Assembly (NCBI RefSeq): GCF_012927305.1
Contig: NZ_JABBGH010000001.1
Location: 558,001-622,000 of the forward strand
Direction: 5' to 3'
DNA from: Hymenobacter polaris
GTDB taxonomy: Bacteria > Bacteroidota > Bacteroidia > Cytophagales > Hymenobacteraceae
Length of the DNA stretch: 64,000 bases
Shown: positions 1 through 8,009 of the stretch, in pieces
How the letters are laid out: each line of letters starts with the position of its first letter
Position numbering within the stretch: position 1 is the first letter of the stretch
The notes under the pieces: generated by a model
Databases searched by the model: none
What the model was told of the DNA's origin: nothing
The model's input: the letters and a program-made list of their open reading frames with translations, nothing else
Position numbers and translations under genes: made by a program

Positions 1-1
1 C

Positions 2-169
2 GAGATTCTGAAAGGCAGGCGTCGCATTACCGCCGACACGGCCCTGCGGCTAGCTCGTTATTTTGGGAACTCGCCTAAATTCTGGCTTGGGTTGCAAAAT
101 GATTACGACTTAGAAGAGGAACAGCGGACGCATCAAGCTGATTTCGAAAATATTCAGCAGTTTGAGTAA
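2..169 (+). CDS. higA: HigA-type antitoxin, C-terminal part (5' end outside window)
   Basis: The first bases encode 55 residues, in frame with a TAA at 167-169, that look like the end of an XRE-family helix-turn-helix antitoxin. The stretch ITADTALRLARYFGNSPKFW followed by LGLQNDYDLE is the typical HigA recognition-helix and tail signature. HigA binds its own promoter and neutralises the HigB mRNA interferase; higB, if present, would lie upstream of this window. The gene ends just before a strong bidirectional terminator. The truncation is caused by the window edge, so start and full length cannot be judged. Confidence 0.75.
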   Translation, partial: EILKGRRRITADTALRLARYFGNSPKFWLGLQNDYDLEEEQRTHQADFENIQQFE

Positions 170-182
170 GCAGCCTAACACC

Positions 183-218
183 AAAAAGCCCCGCCAGCGC
201 AAGCTGGCGGGGCTTTTT
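183..218. terminator. bidirectional intrinsic terminator
   Basis: A perfect 16-bp inverted repeat (arms 183-198 and 203-218, loop GCAA) has a GC-rich core flanked by A5 and T5. It lies between the convergent antitoxin gene and mdh and can end transcription from both sides. Confidence 0.9.
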
Positions 219-239
219 AATATAGAACAACCCTAGGCC

Positions 240-1181
240 TTATGCAGCCGGCTGGCCCATCTTGTCTAGGGCTTCCATTACCTCCTTCACGTGGCCGCGC
301 GAGGTTTCGAGCAGCGCTTTCTCCTCGTCGTTGAGCTGCAGCTCAATCACGCGCTCGATGCCGTTCTTGCCCAGGATGACCGGGGCACCCAGGTACACGC
401 CGTTGATGCCGTACTCGCCCTGCAGCTCGAGGCACACCGGGAACACGCGGCGCTGGTTGCGCACGATGGCTTCTACCATTTGGGCGGCGGCGGCGCCGGG
501 CGCATACCAGGCGCTGGTGCCCATGAGCTTCACCAACTCGCCGCCGCCGTTGATGGTGCGGTCAACAATGGCATCGAGTTGCTCTTTGCCAATCAACTCG
601 GTAACGGGGATGCCGCCCACGGTGGTGTAGCGGGGCAGGGGTACCATGGTATTGCCGTGGCCGCCCATCAGCACCGCCTGGATGTCCTTGGGGCTCACGT
701 TCAGAGCCTCGGCCAAAAAGGCGCGGTAGCGGGCCGTGTCGAGGATGCCGGCCATGCCGAACACCTTTTCGCGGGGCAGCTTCGAGGTGAGGTGCGCCTG
801 GTAGGTCATCACGTCGAGCGGGTTGCTCACCACGATGATGATGGCGTTGGGCGAGTGCTGCACCACCTGCTCGGTCACCGACTTCACGATGCCGGCGTTC
901 ACCGAAATCAGGTCGTCGCGGCTCATGCCGGGCTTGCGGGGCAGGCCCGAGGTGATAACCACCACCTCCGAGTCGGCCGTGCGGGCGTAGTCGTTGGTGA
1001 CGCCCACCGTGCGGGTATCATAGCCGATAATGGGAGCTTTCTGCCAGATGTCGAGGGCTTTGCCTTCGGCAATGCCTTCCTTTACGTCGAGCAGCACAAC
1101 TTCATTGGCGATTTCGCGGGTGGCGAGCACGTCGGCGCAGGTAGCGCCCACGTTGCCAGCCCCAACTACGGTAACTTTCAT
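240..1181 (-). CDS. mdh: malate dehydrogenase
   Basis: NAD-dependent malate dehydrogenase of the LDH-like family (313 residues), interconverting malate and oxaloacetate in the cytosolic TCA cycle. Visible are the Rossmann loop GAGNVG at residues 7-12, an acidic residue at the end of strand 2 (Asp32) fitting NAD preference, substrate arginines in GLPRKPGMSRDD (79-90) and Arg151, Asn120, and the catalytic His175 in GGHGNTMVP. The start at 1181 puts the Rossmann strand MKVTVVGAGNVG at the N-terminus, as in the family; a longer frame begins at 1217 but adds 12 residues without homology. No good ribosome binding site is seen. The gene has no CCTAGG site, like other probably highly expressed genes here. 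It is monocistronic and ends at the shared terminator. Confidence 0.95.
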   Translation of the reverse strand: MKVTVVGAGNVGATCADVLATREIANEVVLLDVKEGIAEGKALDIWQKAPIIGYDTRTVGVTNDYARTADSEVVVITSGLPRKPGMSRDDLISVNAGIVKSVTEQVVQHSPNAIIIVVSNPLDVMTYQAHLTSKLPREKVFGMAGILDTARYRAFLAEALNVSPKDIQAVLMGGHGNTMVPLPRYTTVGGIPVTELIGKEQLDAIVDRTINGGGELVKLMGTSAWYAPGAAAAQMVEAIVRNQRRVFPVCLELQGEYGINGVYLGAPVILGKNGIERVIELQLNDEEKALLETSRGHVKEVMEALDKMGQPAA

Positions 1182-1319
1182 GGTGCGGGGGGATGAGGAT
1201 ACGAAAACAGCCAGCAACTCTGGCGCGGTAAAAGTAGGGCTAGGCGCCTGACATTTTGCTGAACGCTTGGCCTAGGGACCCGCCGCCCGCCCCAGCCTAG
1301 CCAATTGGCGCCGGCCCTG

Positions 1320-2648
1320 CTACAGCCGCTGCACTTGCAGCACCCGCGCGGTTTCGTCGGTTACCTTAAAGCGGTCGTCTACGCGGAAGCCTACCACCCA
1401 GCAGATTTTGCCGTCGGCCGAGGTCAGCACCCGCACCTCATCTTTCAGGTTCAGTGGTACCTTCTGGTCAATCAGAAAGTCGCTCAGGTGCTTTTTGCCG
1501 CGCATGCCCAGGGGCATAAACCAATCGCCCTCGCGCCAGCGCCGCAGCGTGAGCGGAAACTGCAGCTTGTCGGCATCGAGCGCGGCGGTGCTGCGTGAGC
1601 GCGGCACCTCGTAGCCGGCCCTAGGGTGCTCGCTGGCGCGCAGGCGCAGGCCGTCGGCCAGCAGGTCGGCCTGGCCCTGGGTGAGCTGGAAGGTGCCGTA
1701 CTGCGCCAGCCGGCGCGGCGTCACTACCAACTGGGCCCGGTCCTTCACCAGGCGGTGGGTGGGCGAGTCGAACTGCTTGCCCGAGAGGCTGTTGAAGCTG
1801 CCCGCAATTTCCTTGCTCACCGCCCACGAAAAGCCGAAGGGCCGCAGCAGCTCGTGCAGCACCAGCGCCGTAGCGGCCGTGTTCTGCAGCGTGGCAATGT
1901 TGAAATAAGTGGCCTCGGGCTCGTCGCGCCGGGCCTGGGCGGCGGTGTCGGCCACGTAGCGGCGCACGATTTCCTCGGCCCCGCCCACGCGCTCGGCCGT
2001 GGCGGCCAAGGTGTTATCGAGGTTGGGGTTGAGGTCGCGCAGCACGGGCAGCGCCTCCAGGCGCAGGCGGTTGCGCTGGTACACGGGGCTGTCGTTGCTA
2101 GCATCTTCGCGCCAGATGAGGCGATTTTCGACCAGGTAGTCGTAGAGGTCGTCGCGGCCCAGGCCCAGCAGCGGGCGTACCACATGGCCGTTTTTGGGCT
2201 GAATGCCGTGCAGGCCCGCCAGGCCGGTGCCGTGGGTCAGGTTGAGCAGCATGGTTTCGGCCTGGTCGCGGCGGTGGTGGGCGGTGGCCACGGCCGCGTA
2301 GCCGTGCTGCTGGCGCACCTGCTCAAACCACTGGTAGCGCAGCAGCCGGGCCGCCATCTGGGTTGAGATGCCCTCCCGCTCGGCAAAGGCCTTGGTTTGG
2401 AAAAATTCGGCGTGGTAGGGCGCCTCGTACTGCTTGGCCAGCTTGCGCACGAACTGCTCGTCGGCGTCGGCCTCGTCGCCACGCAGCCCGAAGTGGCAGT
2501 GCGCCACGGCCAAGCGCACTCCTAGGCGGTGCAGCACGTCGAGCAGCACCACCGAGTCGAGGCCGCCGCTCACGGCCACCAATACGGTGTCGGTAGCGGG
2601 GTCGAAGAGGGCGTGTTGTTGGATGTAGTCTTTTACTTGGTTTAACAT
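1320..2648 (-). CDS. tilS: tRNA(Ile)-lysidine synthetase
   Basis: TilS modifies C34 of the CAU-anticodon isoleucine tRNA to lysidine with ATP and lysine, so that AUA is read as isoleucine. The PP-loop motif SGGLDS is at residues 27-32, followed by the N-type ATPase region (HCHFGLRGDEAD, ATAHHRRDQAETML) and, at the C-terminus, the TilS substrate-binding region (LRRWREGDWFMPLGMRGKKH, then KVPLNLKDEV). Length from the ATG at 2648 is 442 residues, normal for Bacteroidota. The frame stays open for another 157 codons upstream, through the remains of a P-loop kinase-like gene, so a fused or coupled product is possible. I chose 2648 because family similarity starts there. Confidence 0.93.
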   Translation of the reverse strand: MLNQVKDYIQQHALFDPATDTVLVAVSGGLDSVVLLDVLHRLGVRLAVAHCHFGLRGDEADADEQFVRKLAKQYEAPYHAEFFQTKAFAEREGISTQMAARLLRYQWFEQVRQQHGYAAVATAHHRRDQAETMLLNLTHGTGLAGLHGIQPKNGHVVRPLLGLGRDDLYDYLVENRLIWREDASNDSPVYQRNRLRLEALPVLRDLNPNLDNTLAATAERVGGAEEIVRRYVADTAAQARRDEPEATYFNIATLQNTAATALVLHELLRPFGFSWAVSKEIAGSFNSLSGKQFDSPTHRLVKDRAQLVVTPRRLAQYGTFQLTQGQADLLADGLRLRASEHPRAGYEVPRSRSTAALDADKLQFPLTLRRWREGDWFMPLGMRGKKHLSDFLIDQKVPLNLKDEVRVLTSADGKICWVVGFRVDDRFKVTDETARVLQVQRL

Positions 2649-3279
2649 CGGCTGGAGGAGGTGCGGCGGCCCTAGGTACATTTCCCGCTGAGGTACGCAG
2701 TGGGTAAAGCCGCAGAGGTGCGCTGAGCGAGGCTGGCGCTGTAAAGTTTGCACCTTTTCCAGCACCGCCGCCAAGCGCTCGGCCACCGTCAGGTCGCCGC
2801 GCAGCGCCAGCACCGGGCAGGCAAAGCGCCCGAGCCAGGCGGTGTGGTTGGCCAGGGTGCGGGTGCCGCCGGTGCTGCTGTCGTCGTAGCCCGCCGCCCA
2901 TTCCAGAAAAGCGGCCGTGCGGGCCGCCTGGGCGGGGTCGGTGGCCAGGGCCGCGCCGTAGCGCTGCTGCTCGCGGGCGGCCAGGCGTTGCAGCCGCAGC
3001 GTGGGCGGCAGCCACAAAAACACCACCAGGTCGAAGGCCGTCCACCAGCTATCGTCCCAGCCGCCCACTGAGCCACCTAGTATCCAGCTGGGCAGCGCGG
3101 CCAGGTCATGAGCGAGCAAGGCACCGCGCGCGGCCGGGGGGGCGGTGGGTGAACTCAGGCTTGGTGGGCAGCCAGAAGTAGTCGTCGCTATCGAAGTAGG
3201 GAAGCCCTAGGGCGGCGCTGAGCGCGTGGCCCAGGGTAGTGACGCCCGCGCCGGACGCGCCAAATACGTGCAGTTTCAT
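2649..3279 (-). pseudogene. P-loop (adenylate-kinase-like) ATPase, frameshifted
   Basis: From an ATG at 3279 the frame encodes a P-loop start, MKLHVFGASGAGVTTLGHAL, then FDSDDYFWLP, and hits a TGA after about 57 codons. Removing one base from a seven-G run at 3136-3142 (seven C in the gene) joins this to a second frame that continues with GGSVGGWDDSWW, FDLVVFLWLPPTLRLQRL and AERLAAVLEKV, which reads as one ordinary nucleotide-kinase-like protein of about 180 residues. The P-loop has Val where Lys is expected. The second frame has no stop before tilS and enters it in frame. Either a real inactivating mutation, slippage at the homopolymer or a sequencing error would give this picture. The substrate is unknown. 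Confidence 0.75.
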
Positions 3280-3331
3280 GGCTGGCAGGGAAAGGCACTA
3301 GGTTACAAAGATGCGCGTTAGGTGCCGGCCG

Positions 3332-3339
3332 TACCTTTG
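3332..3339 (+). promoter_or_regulatory. Bacteroidota -7 box TACCTTTG
   Basis: The box matches TAnnTTTG and ends 6 bases before the ATG at 3346, so the transcript would begin at or next to the start codon. No clear -33 element was seen. Confidence 0.6.
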
Positions 3340-3345
3340 CCTTGC

Positions 3346-5166
3346 ATGTCGCTTCTCCGTTTTTTTGTATTGCTGCTGGGGCTGGCCGGTCCCCTAGGGG
3401 CCGCGTGGGCCCAAACCCGCCCGGCCGCCCCCGCCACCCGGCCGCCGGCCGCCGAGGCACCCGCCCGGCCCGGCGCGGCCACGCCCAAGCCAGCTACTGG
3501 CGTGCCGGTAAAGCTGCTGCACGCGGGCATTCTGCGGGGCGGCGTGTTCAACGGCATGCCCATTCGCAAGCTCATCGACACCGTGAGCTTCCAGCAGGGC
3601 GACGTGCTGCTGTACTGCGACTCGGCCTACCAGTACCTCGACAAAAATCAGATTGAGGCCTTCAACCACGTGCGCATTGTGCAAAGCGACACGCTGATCA
3701 TTACCGGCAACCACGGCGCCTACGACGGCAACCAGCGCACGGCCCGCATTACGGGCGACGTGGTGATGACCGACCCGCGAATGACCCTGACCACCCAGGC
3801 CTTAGACTATGACCTGGACCGCAAAACCGCCTTTTATACCGTGGGCGGCCACCTCGTAGACCCCAAGAATACCCTCGACAGCGAGCAGGGCTTCTACGAC
3901 ACCAACAGCAAGGTGTTCGACTTTCGGCGCAGCGTGCACCTGGTGTCGCTCAACGAGAAGGGCGAGCGCACCGACCTGCGTACCGACCAGCTGATTTTCA
4001 ATACCATCAGCAAGCTGGCCACCTTTGAAGGACCTACCTACATCCAGGACCAACAGAGCGAGCTGTACGCCGAGCGCGGCACCTACAACACCATCACGCG
4101 GCTGTCGAACTTCGAGCGCAACGCCAAGATTACGACCCCCAACTACTTGCTGGGCGGCGACCAGCTGCGCTACGACGAGAAGCGGCTGTATGGCGAGGCC
4201 AATGGGCACGCCACGCTCATCTCCAAGAAAGACAACGTGGTGCTGCGCGGCGACCAGGGCCGCTACTGGCGGGCGCTGGGCCGCACCAAGATTTTTGGTA
4301 CCCGCCCGGTGGTGCGCAGCATCTCGGGCCGCGACACGCTGTACCTGGCCGCCGACACGCTGCTGAGCGTGGAAAGCCGCCCCAGCAACCTCAAGCAGCG
4401 CCCCATCCTCTACGCCTGGCCTAGGGCGCAGCTAGTCCGCGGCCGCGTGCAGGGCCGCGCCGACTCGCTCACCTACGACCGGCAGGACAGCGTGATTTAC
4501 CTCAACCGCGACCCGGTGCTGTGGCAGGCCCGCAACCAGCTCACCAGCGACTCGATGAACATTCGCTTTTTGCACGGCCAGCTGCACAAGGCCCTGCTGC
4601 TGGGTAATGCCTTTGCCATTCAGGAAGATACCATTGGCGATTACAACCAGGTGAAAGGCCGGCGCATGGTGGCCTACTTTCAGCAAAGCCAACTGCGGCG
4701 CATCGACGTGCTGGGCAACGCCGAAAGTATCTACTTCACGCTGGAGGGCGATTCGGTGATGTCGGGCATGAACAAGTCGGTGTCGGCCAGCATGACGCTG
4801 CGCTTCGCCGATAACAAGATTAAGCAGCTCACGTGGGTCACCAACCCCGAGGCTAGCTACACGCCCCCCGCCGAGCTAAAAGCCGAGGAAAAGCAGTTTA
4901 AAGGCTTTAAGTGGCGGGCGGCCGAGCGCCCCACGCGCCGCCAGGTGCTGGGCAAGCACTTTGCCAGCGATTTGAAAAAAGCGCCCGCCAGGAAACCCAG
5001 AAGCAAGCCCAAAGCCAAGCCCAAGGGCAAAGCCAAAACCGCCCCTAGGCCCCGCGCCAAGCCCAAGGCCGCCCCCAAGCTGCCGCTGCCCCAAGCCCCG
5101 GCCGGGCCGCCCGTGGCCCCGGCCGCGCGCCCCTCGGTGCCCGCGGCCGCTGCAACCCAGCGCTAG
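3346..5166 (+). CDS. OstA-like (LptA/LptD N-terminal type) envelope protein
   Basis: A 606-residue exported protein with a signal peptide (MSLLRFFVLLLGLAGPLGAA, cleavage near AWAQ) and a Pro/Ala-rich linker. The core of repeated short beta strands (for example DVLLYCDSAYQYLDKNQIEA, TLIITGNHGAYDGNQRTARI, LTTQALDYDLDRKTAFYTVG) is the OstA/LptA jelly-roll fold that carries lipopolysaccharide across the periplasm. The tail from about residue 540 is very rich in Lys, Pro and Ala. Bacteroidota commonly carry such a long OstA-like protein. The start at 3346 gives the signal peptide directly after the -7 box. It is followed by bamD, another outer-membrane assembly gene, and an lptE gene lies at 59 kb. 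Its exact place in LPS transport is inferred from the fold. Confidence 0.85.
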   Translation: MSLLRFFVLLLGLAGPLGAAWAQTRPAAPATRPPAAEAPARPGAATPKPATGVPVKLLHAGILRGGVFNGMPIRKLIDTVSFQQGDVLLYCDSAYQYLDKNQIEAFNHVRIVQSDTLIITGNHGAYDGNQRTARITGDVVMTDPRMTLTTQALDYDLDRKTAFYTVGGHLVDPKNTLDSEQGFYDTNSKVFDFRRSVHLVSLNEKGERTDLRTDQLIFNTISKLATFEGPTYIQDQQSELYAERGTYNTITRLSNFERNAKITTPNYLLGGDQLRYDEKRLYGEANGHATLISKKDNVVLRGDQGRYWRALGRTKIFGTRPVVRSISGRDTLYLAADTLLSVESRPSNLKQRPILYAWPRAQLVRGRVQGRADSLTYDRQDSVIYLNRDPVLWQARNQLTSDSMNIRFLHGQLHKALLLGNAFAIQEDTIGDYNQVKGRRMVAYFQQSQLRRIDVLGNAESIYFTLEGDSVMSGMNKSVSASMTLRFADNKIKQLTWVTNPEASYTPPAELKAEEKQFKGFKWRAAERPTRRQVLGKHFASDLKKAPARKPRSKPKAKPKGKAKTAPRPRAKPKAAPKLPLPQAPAGPPVAPAARPSVPAAAATQR

Positions 5167-5183
5167 CTTCTAGGCTCCTAGGG

Positions 5184-5230
5184 CAGTGAGTAGCAGATAG
5201 AACTACTTATGCCCTATCTGTTACTCACTG
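5184..5230. repeat. inverted repeat between ostA-like gene and bamD
   Basis: Arms 5184-5200 and 5214-5230 are complementary over 17 bp with one mismatch, loop 13. A third partial copy (CTACTCACTACC) follows inside the bamD promoter. There is no T-tract, so this looks like an RNA hairpin or small dispersed palindrome and not a normal terminator. Confidence 0.65.
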
Positions 5231-5242
5231 ACCGCTACTCAC

Positions 5243-5250
5243 TACCTTTG
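5243..5250 (+). promoter_or_regulatory. -7 box TACCTTTG of bamD
   Basis: TAnnTTTG match ending 8 bases before the ATG at 5259, implying a leaderless or nearly leaderless mRNA, as for the gene upstream. Confidence 0.6.
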
Positions 5251-5258
5251 CCCTTTGT

Positions 5259-6098
5259 ATGCGACTCTCCCGTTTGATTTCGGCCTTCCTACTTTCCAGC
5301 GCGCTGCTGCTGGGCTCGTGCACGGGCTACCAGAAGCTGCTGAAAAGCACCAACGTAAACGAAAAATACGAGGCGGCCATTAAGTACTACGACAAGGGCG
5401 ACTTCTTCCGCGCGGGTACGCTGCTGGAGGAGTTGATACCCCTACTCAAAGGCCGCCCCGAGGCGGAGAAGGCGCAGTTTTACTTCGCCAACACCAACTA
5501 CAAGCAGCGCAACTACGTGCTGGCCGCCTACTACTTCAAGCAGTTCGTGGATACCTACCCGAACTCGCCCCAGGTGGAGGAAGCCCAGTTTTTGCGGGCC
5601 CGCTCGCTCTACCGCGACTCGCCAACCTACGAGCTGGACCAAACCAACACGGTGACGGCCCTGGAAACCATTCAGGACTTTTTGAACAACTACCCCACCA
5701 GCCAGTTCCGCGCCGATGCGGAGGGCATGTCGCAGGAGCTGCAAAAGAAGCTGGAAAACAAGGCCTTCACCAGCGCCAAGCTTTACTACGCCCTGCGCTA
5801 CAACCAGGCCGCCGTCACGGCCCTAGGCAACTTCAACGTGCAGTATCCCGGCTCGGCCTACGCCGAGCAGGCCGACTACCTGCGCCTGGCCGCTCAGTAC
5901 GCTTGGGCTCGGGAAAGCATCGAAAGCAAGCAAAAGGAGCGCTTCACCGAAGCCGTCAACATCTACCAGCATTTCGTTGACACCTACCCCCAAAGCAAAA
6001 GCCTACGCGCCGCCCAGGATATGTACGACGATAGCCGCGCCGAGATAAAGCGCCTCGATGCGCTGCCCACCGAAGCTACCGGCACGGCCGCGAATTAA
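5259..6098 (+). CDS. bamD: outer membrane assembly lipoprotein BamD
   Basis: A 279-residue lipoprotein with a type II signal peptide and lipobox LLGSC (Cys21). The rest is built of tetratricopeptide-like helices (EKYEAAIKYYDKGDFFRAGT, AQFYFANTNYKQRNYVLAAY, FKQFVDTYPNSPQVEEAQFL), the outer membrane assembly family YfiO/BamD. It works with BamA to fold beta-barrel proteins into the outer membrane. The order bamD, rpoZ, coaBC, DUF4835, recN is, as I recall, typical of Bacteroidota. The ATG at 5259 lies just after a promoter box. One CCTAGG site lies within the gene. Confidence 0.92.
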   Translation: MRLSRLISAFLLSSALLLGSCTGYQKLLKSTNVNEKYEAAIKYYDKGDFFRAGTLLEELIPLLKGRPEAEKAQFYFANTNYKQRNYVLAAYYFKQFVDTYPNSPQVEEAQFLRARSLYRDSPTYELDQTNTVTALETIQDFLNNYPTSQFRADAEGMSQELQKKLENKAFTSAKLYYALRYNQAAVTALGNFNVQYPGSAYAEQADYLRLAAQYAWARESIESKQKERFTEAVNIYQHFVDTYPQSKSLRAAQDMYDDSRAEIKRLDALPTEATGTAAN

Positions 6099-6188
6099 TT
6101 CCGTCACTTGTTGGTTCTCCGTGCTTGCCGGCCGGCGAACACTGGCAGCCAGCAATGAATACCTTTTAACCGACTAACGCACACCCCC

Positions 6189-6527
6189 ATGAAAACCACT
6201 GCCCCGGCCTCCATCGTGACCCGCAATCTGGCCGACATCGCGACCGAAGGCGGCAACGTGTACGAAGCCATCTCCATCATCTCGAAGCGCGCCAACCAAC
6301 TGTCGGTGAAGCTGAAAGAGGAGCTTGCCGACCGCTTGTCGGAGTTCGCCACCACCGTCGACAACCTGGAAGAAGTGTTTGAAAACCGCGAGCAAATCGA
6401 GGTTAGCAAGCAGTACGAGCGTATGCCCAAGCCCACCAGCCAAGCCATCGAAGAGTTTATGGCCGGCGAGCTGACCTACGAAACGCCCGAAGCCGCCCCC
6501 GTAGTAGTGCCCCGCGAGCTGTTCTAA
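6189..6527 (+). CDS. rpoZ: RNA polymerase omega subunit (Bacteroidota type)
   Basis: A 112-residue protein of the RpoZ/Rpb6-like family as found in Bacteroidota. It contains ASIVTRNLADIATEGGNVYE and ISIISKRANQLSVKLKEEL, where omega packs against the beta' subunit and helps its assembly, then an acidic helical region. Divergence from the proteobacterial omega is large, so the call relies on length, the characteristic start and position between bamD and coaBC. The start ATG at 6189 is the only one that keeps the conserved N-terminus. A 31-bp perfect palindromic repeat follows 33 bases after the stop. Confidence 0.85.
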   Translation: MKTTAPASIVTRNLADIATEGGNVYEAISIISKRANQLSVKLKEELADRLSEFATTVDNLEEVFENREQIEVSKQYERMPKPTSQAIEEFMAGELTYETPEAAPVVVPRELF

Positions 6528-6559
6528 GTCGCGCTAGGTACTAAACAATATTGGAACAG

Positions 6560-6647
6560 AACGTCATGCTGAGCCCCGCGAAGCATCTCTACCACGCCCC
6601 TAGGGTATCGTTCGGGAGAGATGCTTCGCGGGGCTCAGCATGACGTT
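6560..6647. repeat. palindromic repeat, GTCATGCTGAGC family
   Basis: Perfect 31-bp inverted repeat, arms 6560-6590 and 6617-6647, loop 26 with a CCTAGG site. The arm core GTCATGCTGAGC...GAAGCATCTCT recurs at 11970, 15357, 21619 and 29151 in this window. It lies between rpoZ and coaC, 38 bases before the latter's ATG. Confidence 0.9.
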
Positions 6648-6685
6648 TCTGCTAACTAGCTAACGTGCGCTGTTCTTTTCGCCCC

Positions 6686-7318
6686 ATGCCAGTCCCTAGC
6701 CCCCCGATTGACGCGGCCAGCCCGGCGCCGCTGGCTGGGCGCCGCCTGCTGCTGGGCGTCAGCGGCAGCATTGCGGCCTATAAGGCGGCGCCGCTCACGC
6801 GCCTGCTGTTGCAAGCCGGGGCCGAAGTGCAGGTAATACTAACCGAGTCGGCGGCGGCGTTCGTCACGCCCCTGACCCTAGGCACGCTATCCAAAAAGCC
6901 GGTACTAACCAGCTTCCTGCGCGATGCTGCCAGCGGCCAGTGGCACAACCACGTGGAGCTGGGCTTGTGGGCTGAAGCTTACGTAATTGCCCCCGCCAGC
7001 GCCAATACCTTAGGGCAGCTAGCCAACGGCCTCTGCCCTAATTTACTAAGCGCGGTGTACTTGTCGGCCCGCTGCCCGGTGTTTCTGGCTCCGGCCATGG
7101 ACCTGGATATGTACGCCCACCCGGCGGTGCAGCAAAACTTGCAACGCCTGCGCAGCTTCGGCAACCACGTGTTCGACTCGCCGGCTGGCGAGCTGGCCAG
7201 CGGCCTCAGCGGCCCCGGCCGCATGCTGGAGCCCGAGCAGATTGTGGCCGCGTTAACCACTTTTTTCAGTAAGGCCAAGCTCCAGCCTGGTGCGTCGTTG
7301 AGCGAGCCGGCTGGCTAA
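6686..7318 (+). CDS. coaC: phosphopantothenoylcysteine decarboxylase (CoaC half of split CoaBC)
   Basis: The flavin-dependent decarboxylase that makes 4'-phosphopantetheine from phosphopantothenoylcysteine in coenzyme A synthesis (210 residues). Typical features are GVSGSIAAYKA near residue 25 (FMN binding), the active His in WHNHVELGLW, the stretch APASANTLGQLANGLC and PAMDLDM. In most bacteria this domain is fused to CoaB; here it stops with a divergent tail (PGASLSEPAG) and CoaB starts 34 bases later in another frame. ATG 6686 was preferred to a GTG at 6665 because it needs only a short lead into the conserved GRRLLLGVSGS. Confidence 0.9.
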   Translation: MPVPSPPIDAASPAPLAGRRLLLGVSGSIAAYKAAPLTRLLLQAGAEVQVILTESAAAFVTPLTLGTLSKKPVLTSFLRDAASGQWHNHVELGLWAEAYVIAPASANTLGQLANGLCPNLLSAVYLSARCPVFLAPAMDLDMYAHPAVQQNLQRLRSFGNHVFDSPAGELASGLSGPGRMLEPEQIVAALTTFFSKAKLQPGASLSEPAG

Positions 7319-7320
7319 TT

Positions 7321-7340
7321 CACCAAGCTAGAGCTTGGTG
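7321..7340. repeat. 20-bp perfect palindrome at the coaC/coaB break
   Basis: CACCAAGCT-AG-AGCTTGGTG is a perfect palindrome directly between the coaC stop and the coaB start. A degenerate relative (CCAAGCTCCAGCCTGGTG) lies about 45 bases upstream inside the divergent coaC tail. Confidence 0.85.
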
Positions 7341-7352
7341 CTACCACTCCCC

Positions 7353-8009
7353 ATGCACGTTCTGCTAACCGCTGGCCCCACTTATGAGCCCCTCGACCCG
7401 GTACGCTTCATCGGCAACCGCTCGACGGGCAAAATGGGCTATGCGCTGGCCGAAGCCTTTGCCGCTACCGGCGCCAGGGTAACGCTGGTGAGCGGCCCTA
7501 CCGCGCTGCCCACGCCAGCTAATCCGCTTATCGAAACGGTGCGCGTCGAGACGGCCCAGCAGATGTATGCGGCGGCGGCCGCGGTGGCCCCTAGGGCCGA
7601 CGTGTGGGTATTTGCCGCGGCCGTGGCCGACTACCGCCCAGCCGAAGTGGCGACTGAAAAGATTAAAAAACAAGGCGATACGCTGACACTGACGCTAGTC
7701 AAGAACGTGGATATTGCGGCCACGCTGGGCGAAACCAAGCGGACCGAACAATTTTCGGTGGGTTTTGCGTTGGAAACTACCAACGAGCTACTGCACGCCC
7801 ACGACAAGCTGCTGCGCAAGAACTTCGACTTGGTGGTGCTCAACTCGCTGCGCGATGCCGGGGCCGGCTTTGGGCACGATACCAACAAGGTAGCGGTGCT
7901 TGATAGGGTAGGGCAGGTGCTTACATTTGACTTACAAGCTAAAACCGAGCTGGCGCACCGGCTGGTGCAACTCATCCTTTCCCGCTTTACTGCCGTGTAT
8001 GCGTCGTAA
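7353..8009 (+). CDS. coaB: phosphopantothenate-cysteine ligase (CoaB half of split CoaBC)
   Basis: A 218-residue enzyme joining cysteine to 4'-phosphopantothenate, the step before CoaC. It begins exactly at the domain start MHVLLTAGPTYEPLDPVRFI, followed by the nucleotide-binding and dimerisation hallmark GNRSTGKMG, then FAAAVADYRP and KIKK, all conserved in CoaB. ATG 7353 is chosen although an upstream GTG (7335) is in frame, because nothing before 7353 is conserved. Its last codons overlap the start of the next gene by 11 bases, so the two are probably translationally coupled. Confidence 0.92.
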   Translation: MHVLLTAGPTYEPLDPVRFIGNRSTGKMGYALAEAFAATGARVTLVSGPTALPTPANPLIETVRVETAQQMYAAAAAVAPRADVWVFAAAVADYRPAEVATEKIKKQGDTLTLTLVKNVDIAATLGETKRTEQFSVGFALETTNELLHAHDKLLRKNFDLVVLNSLRDAGAGFGHDTNKVAVLDRVGQVLTFDLQAKTELAHRLVQLILSRFTAVYAS

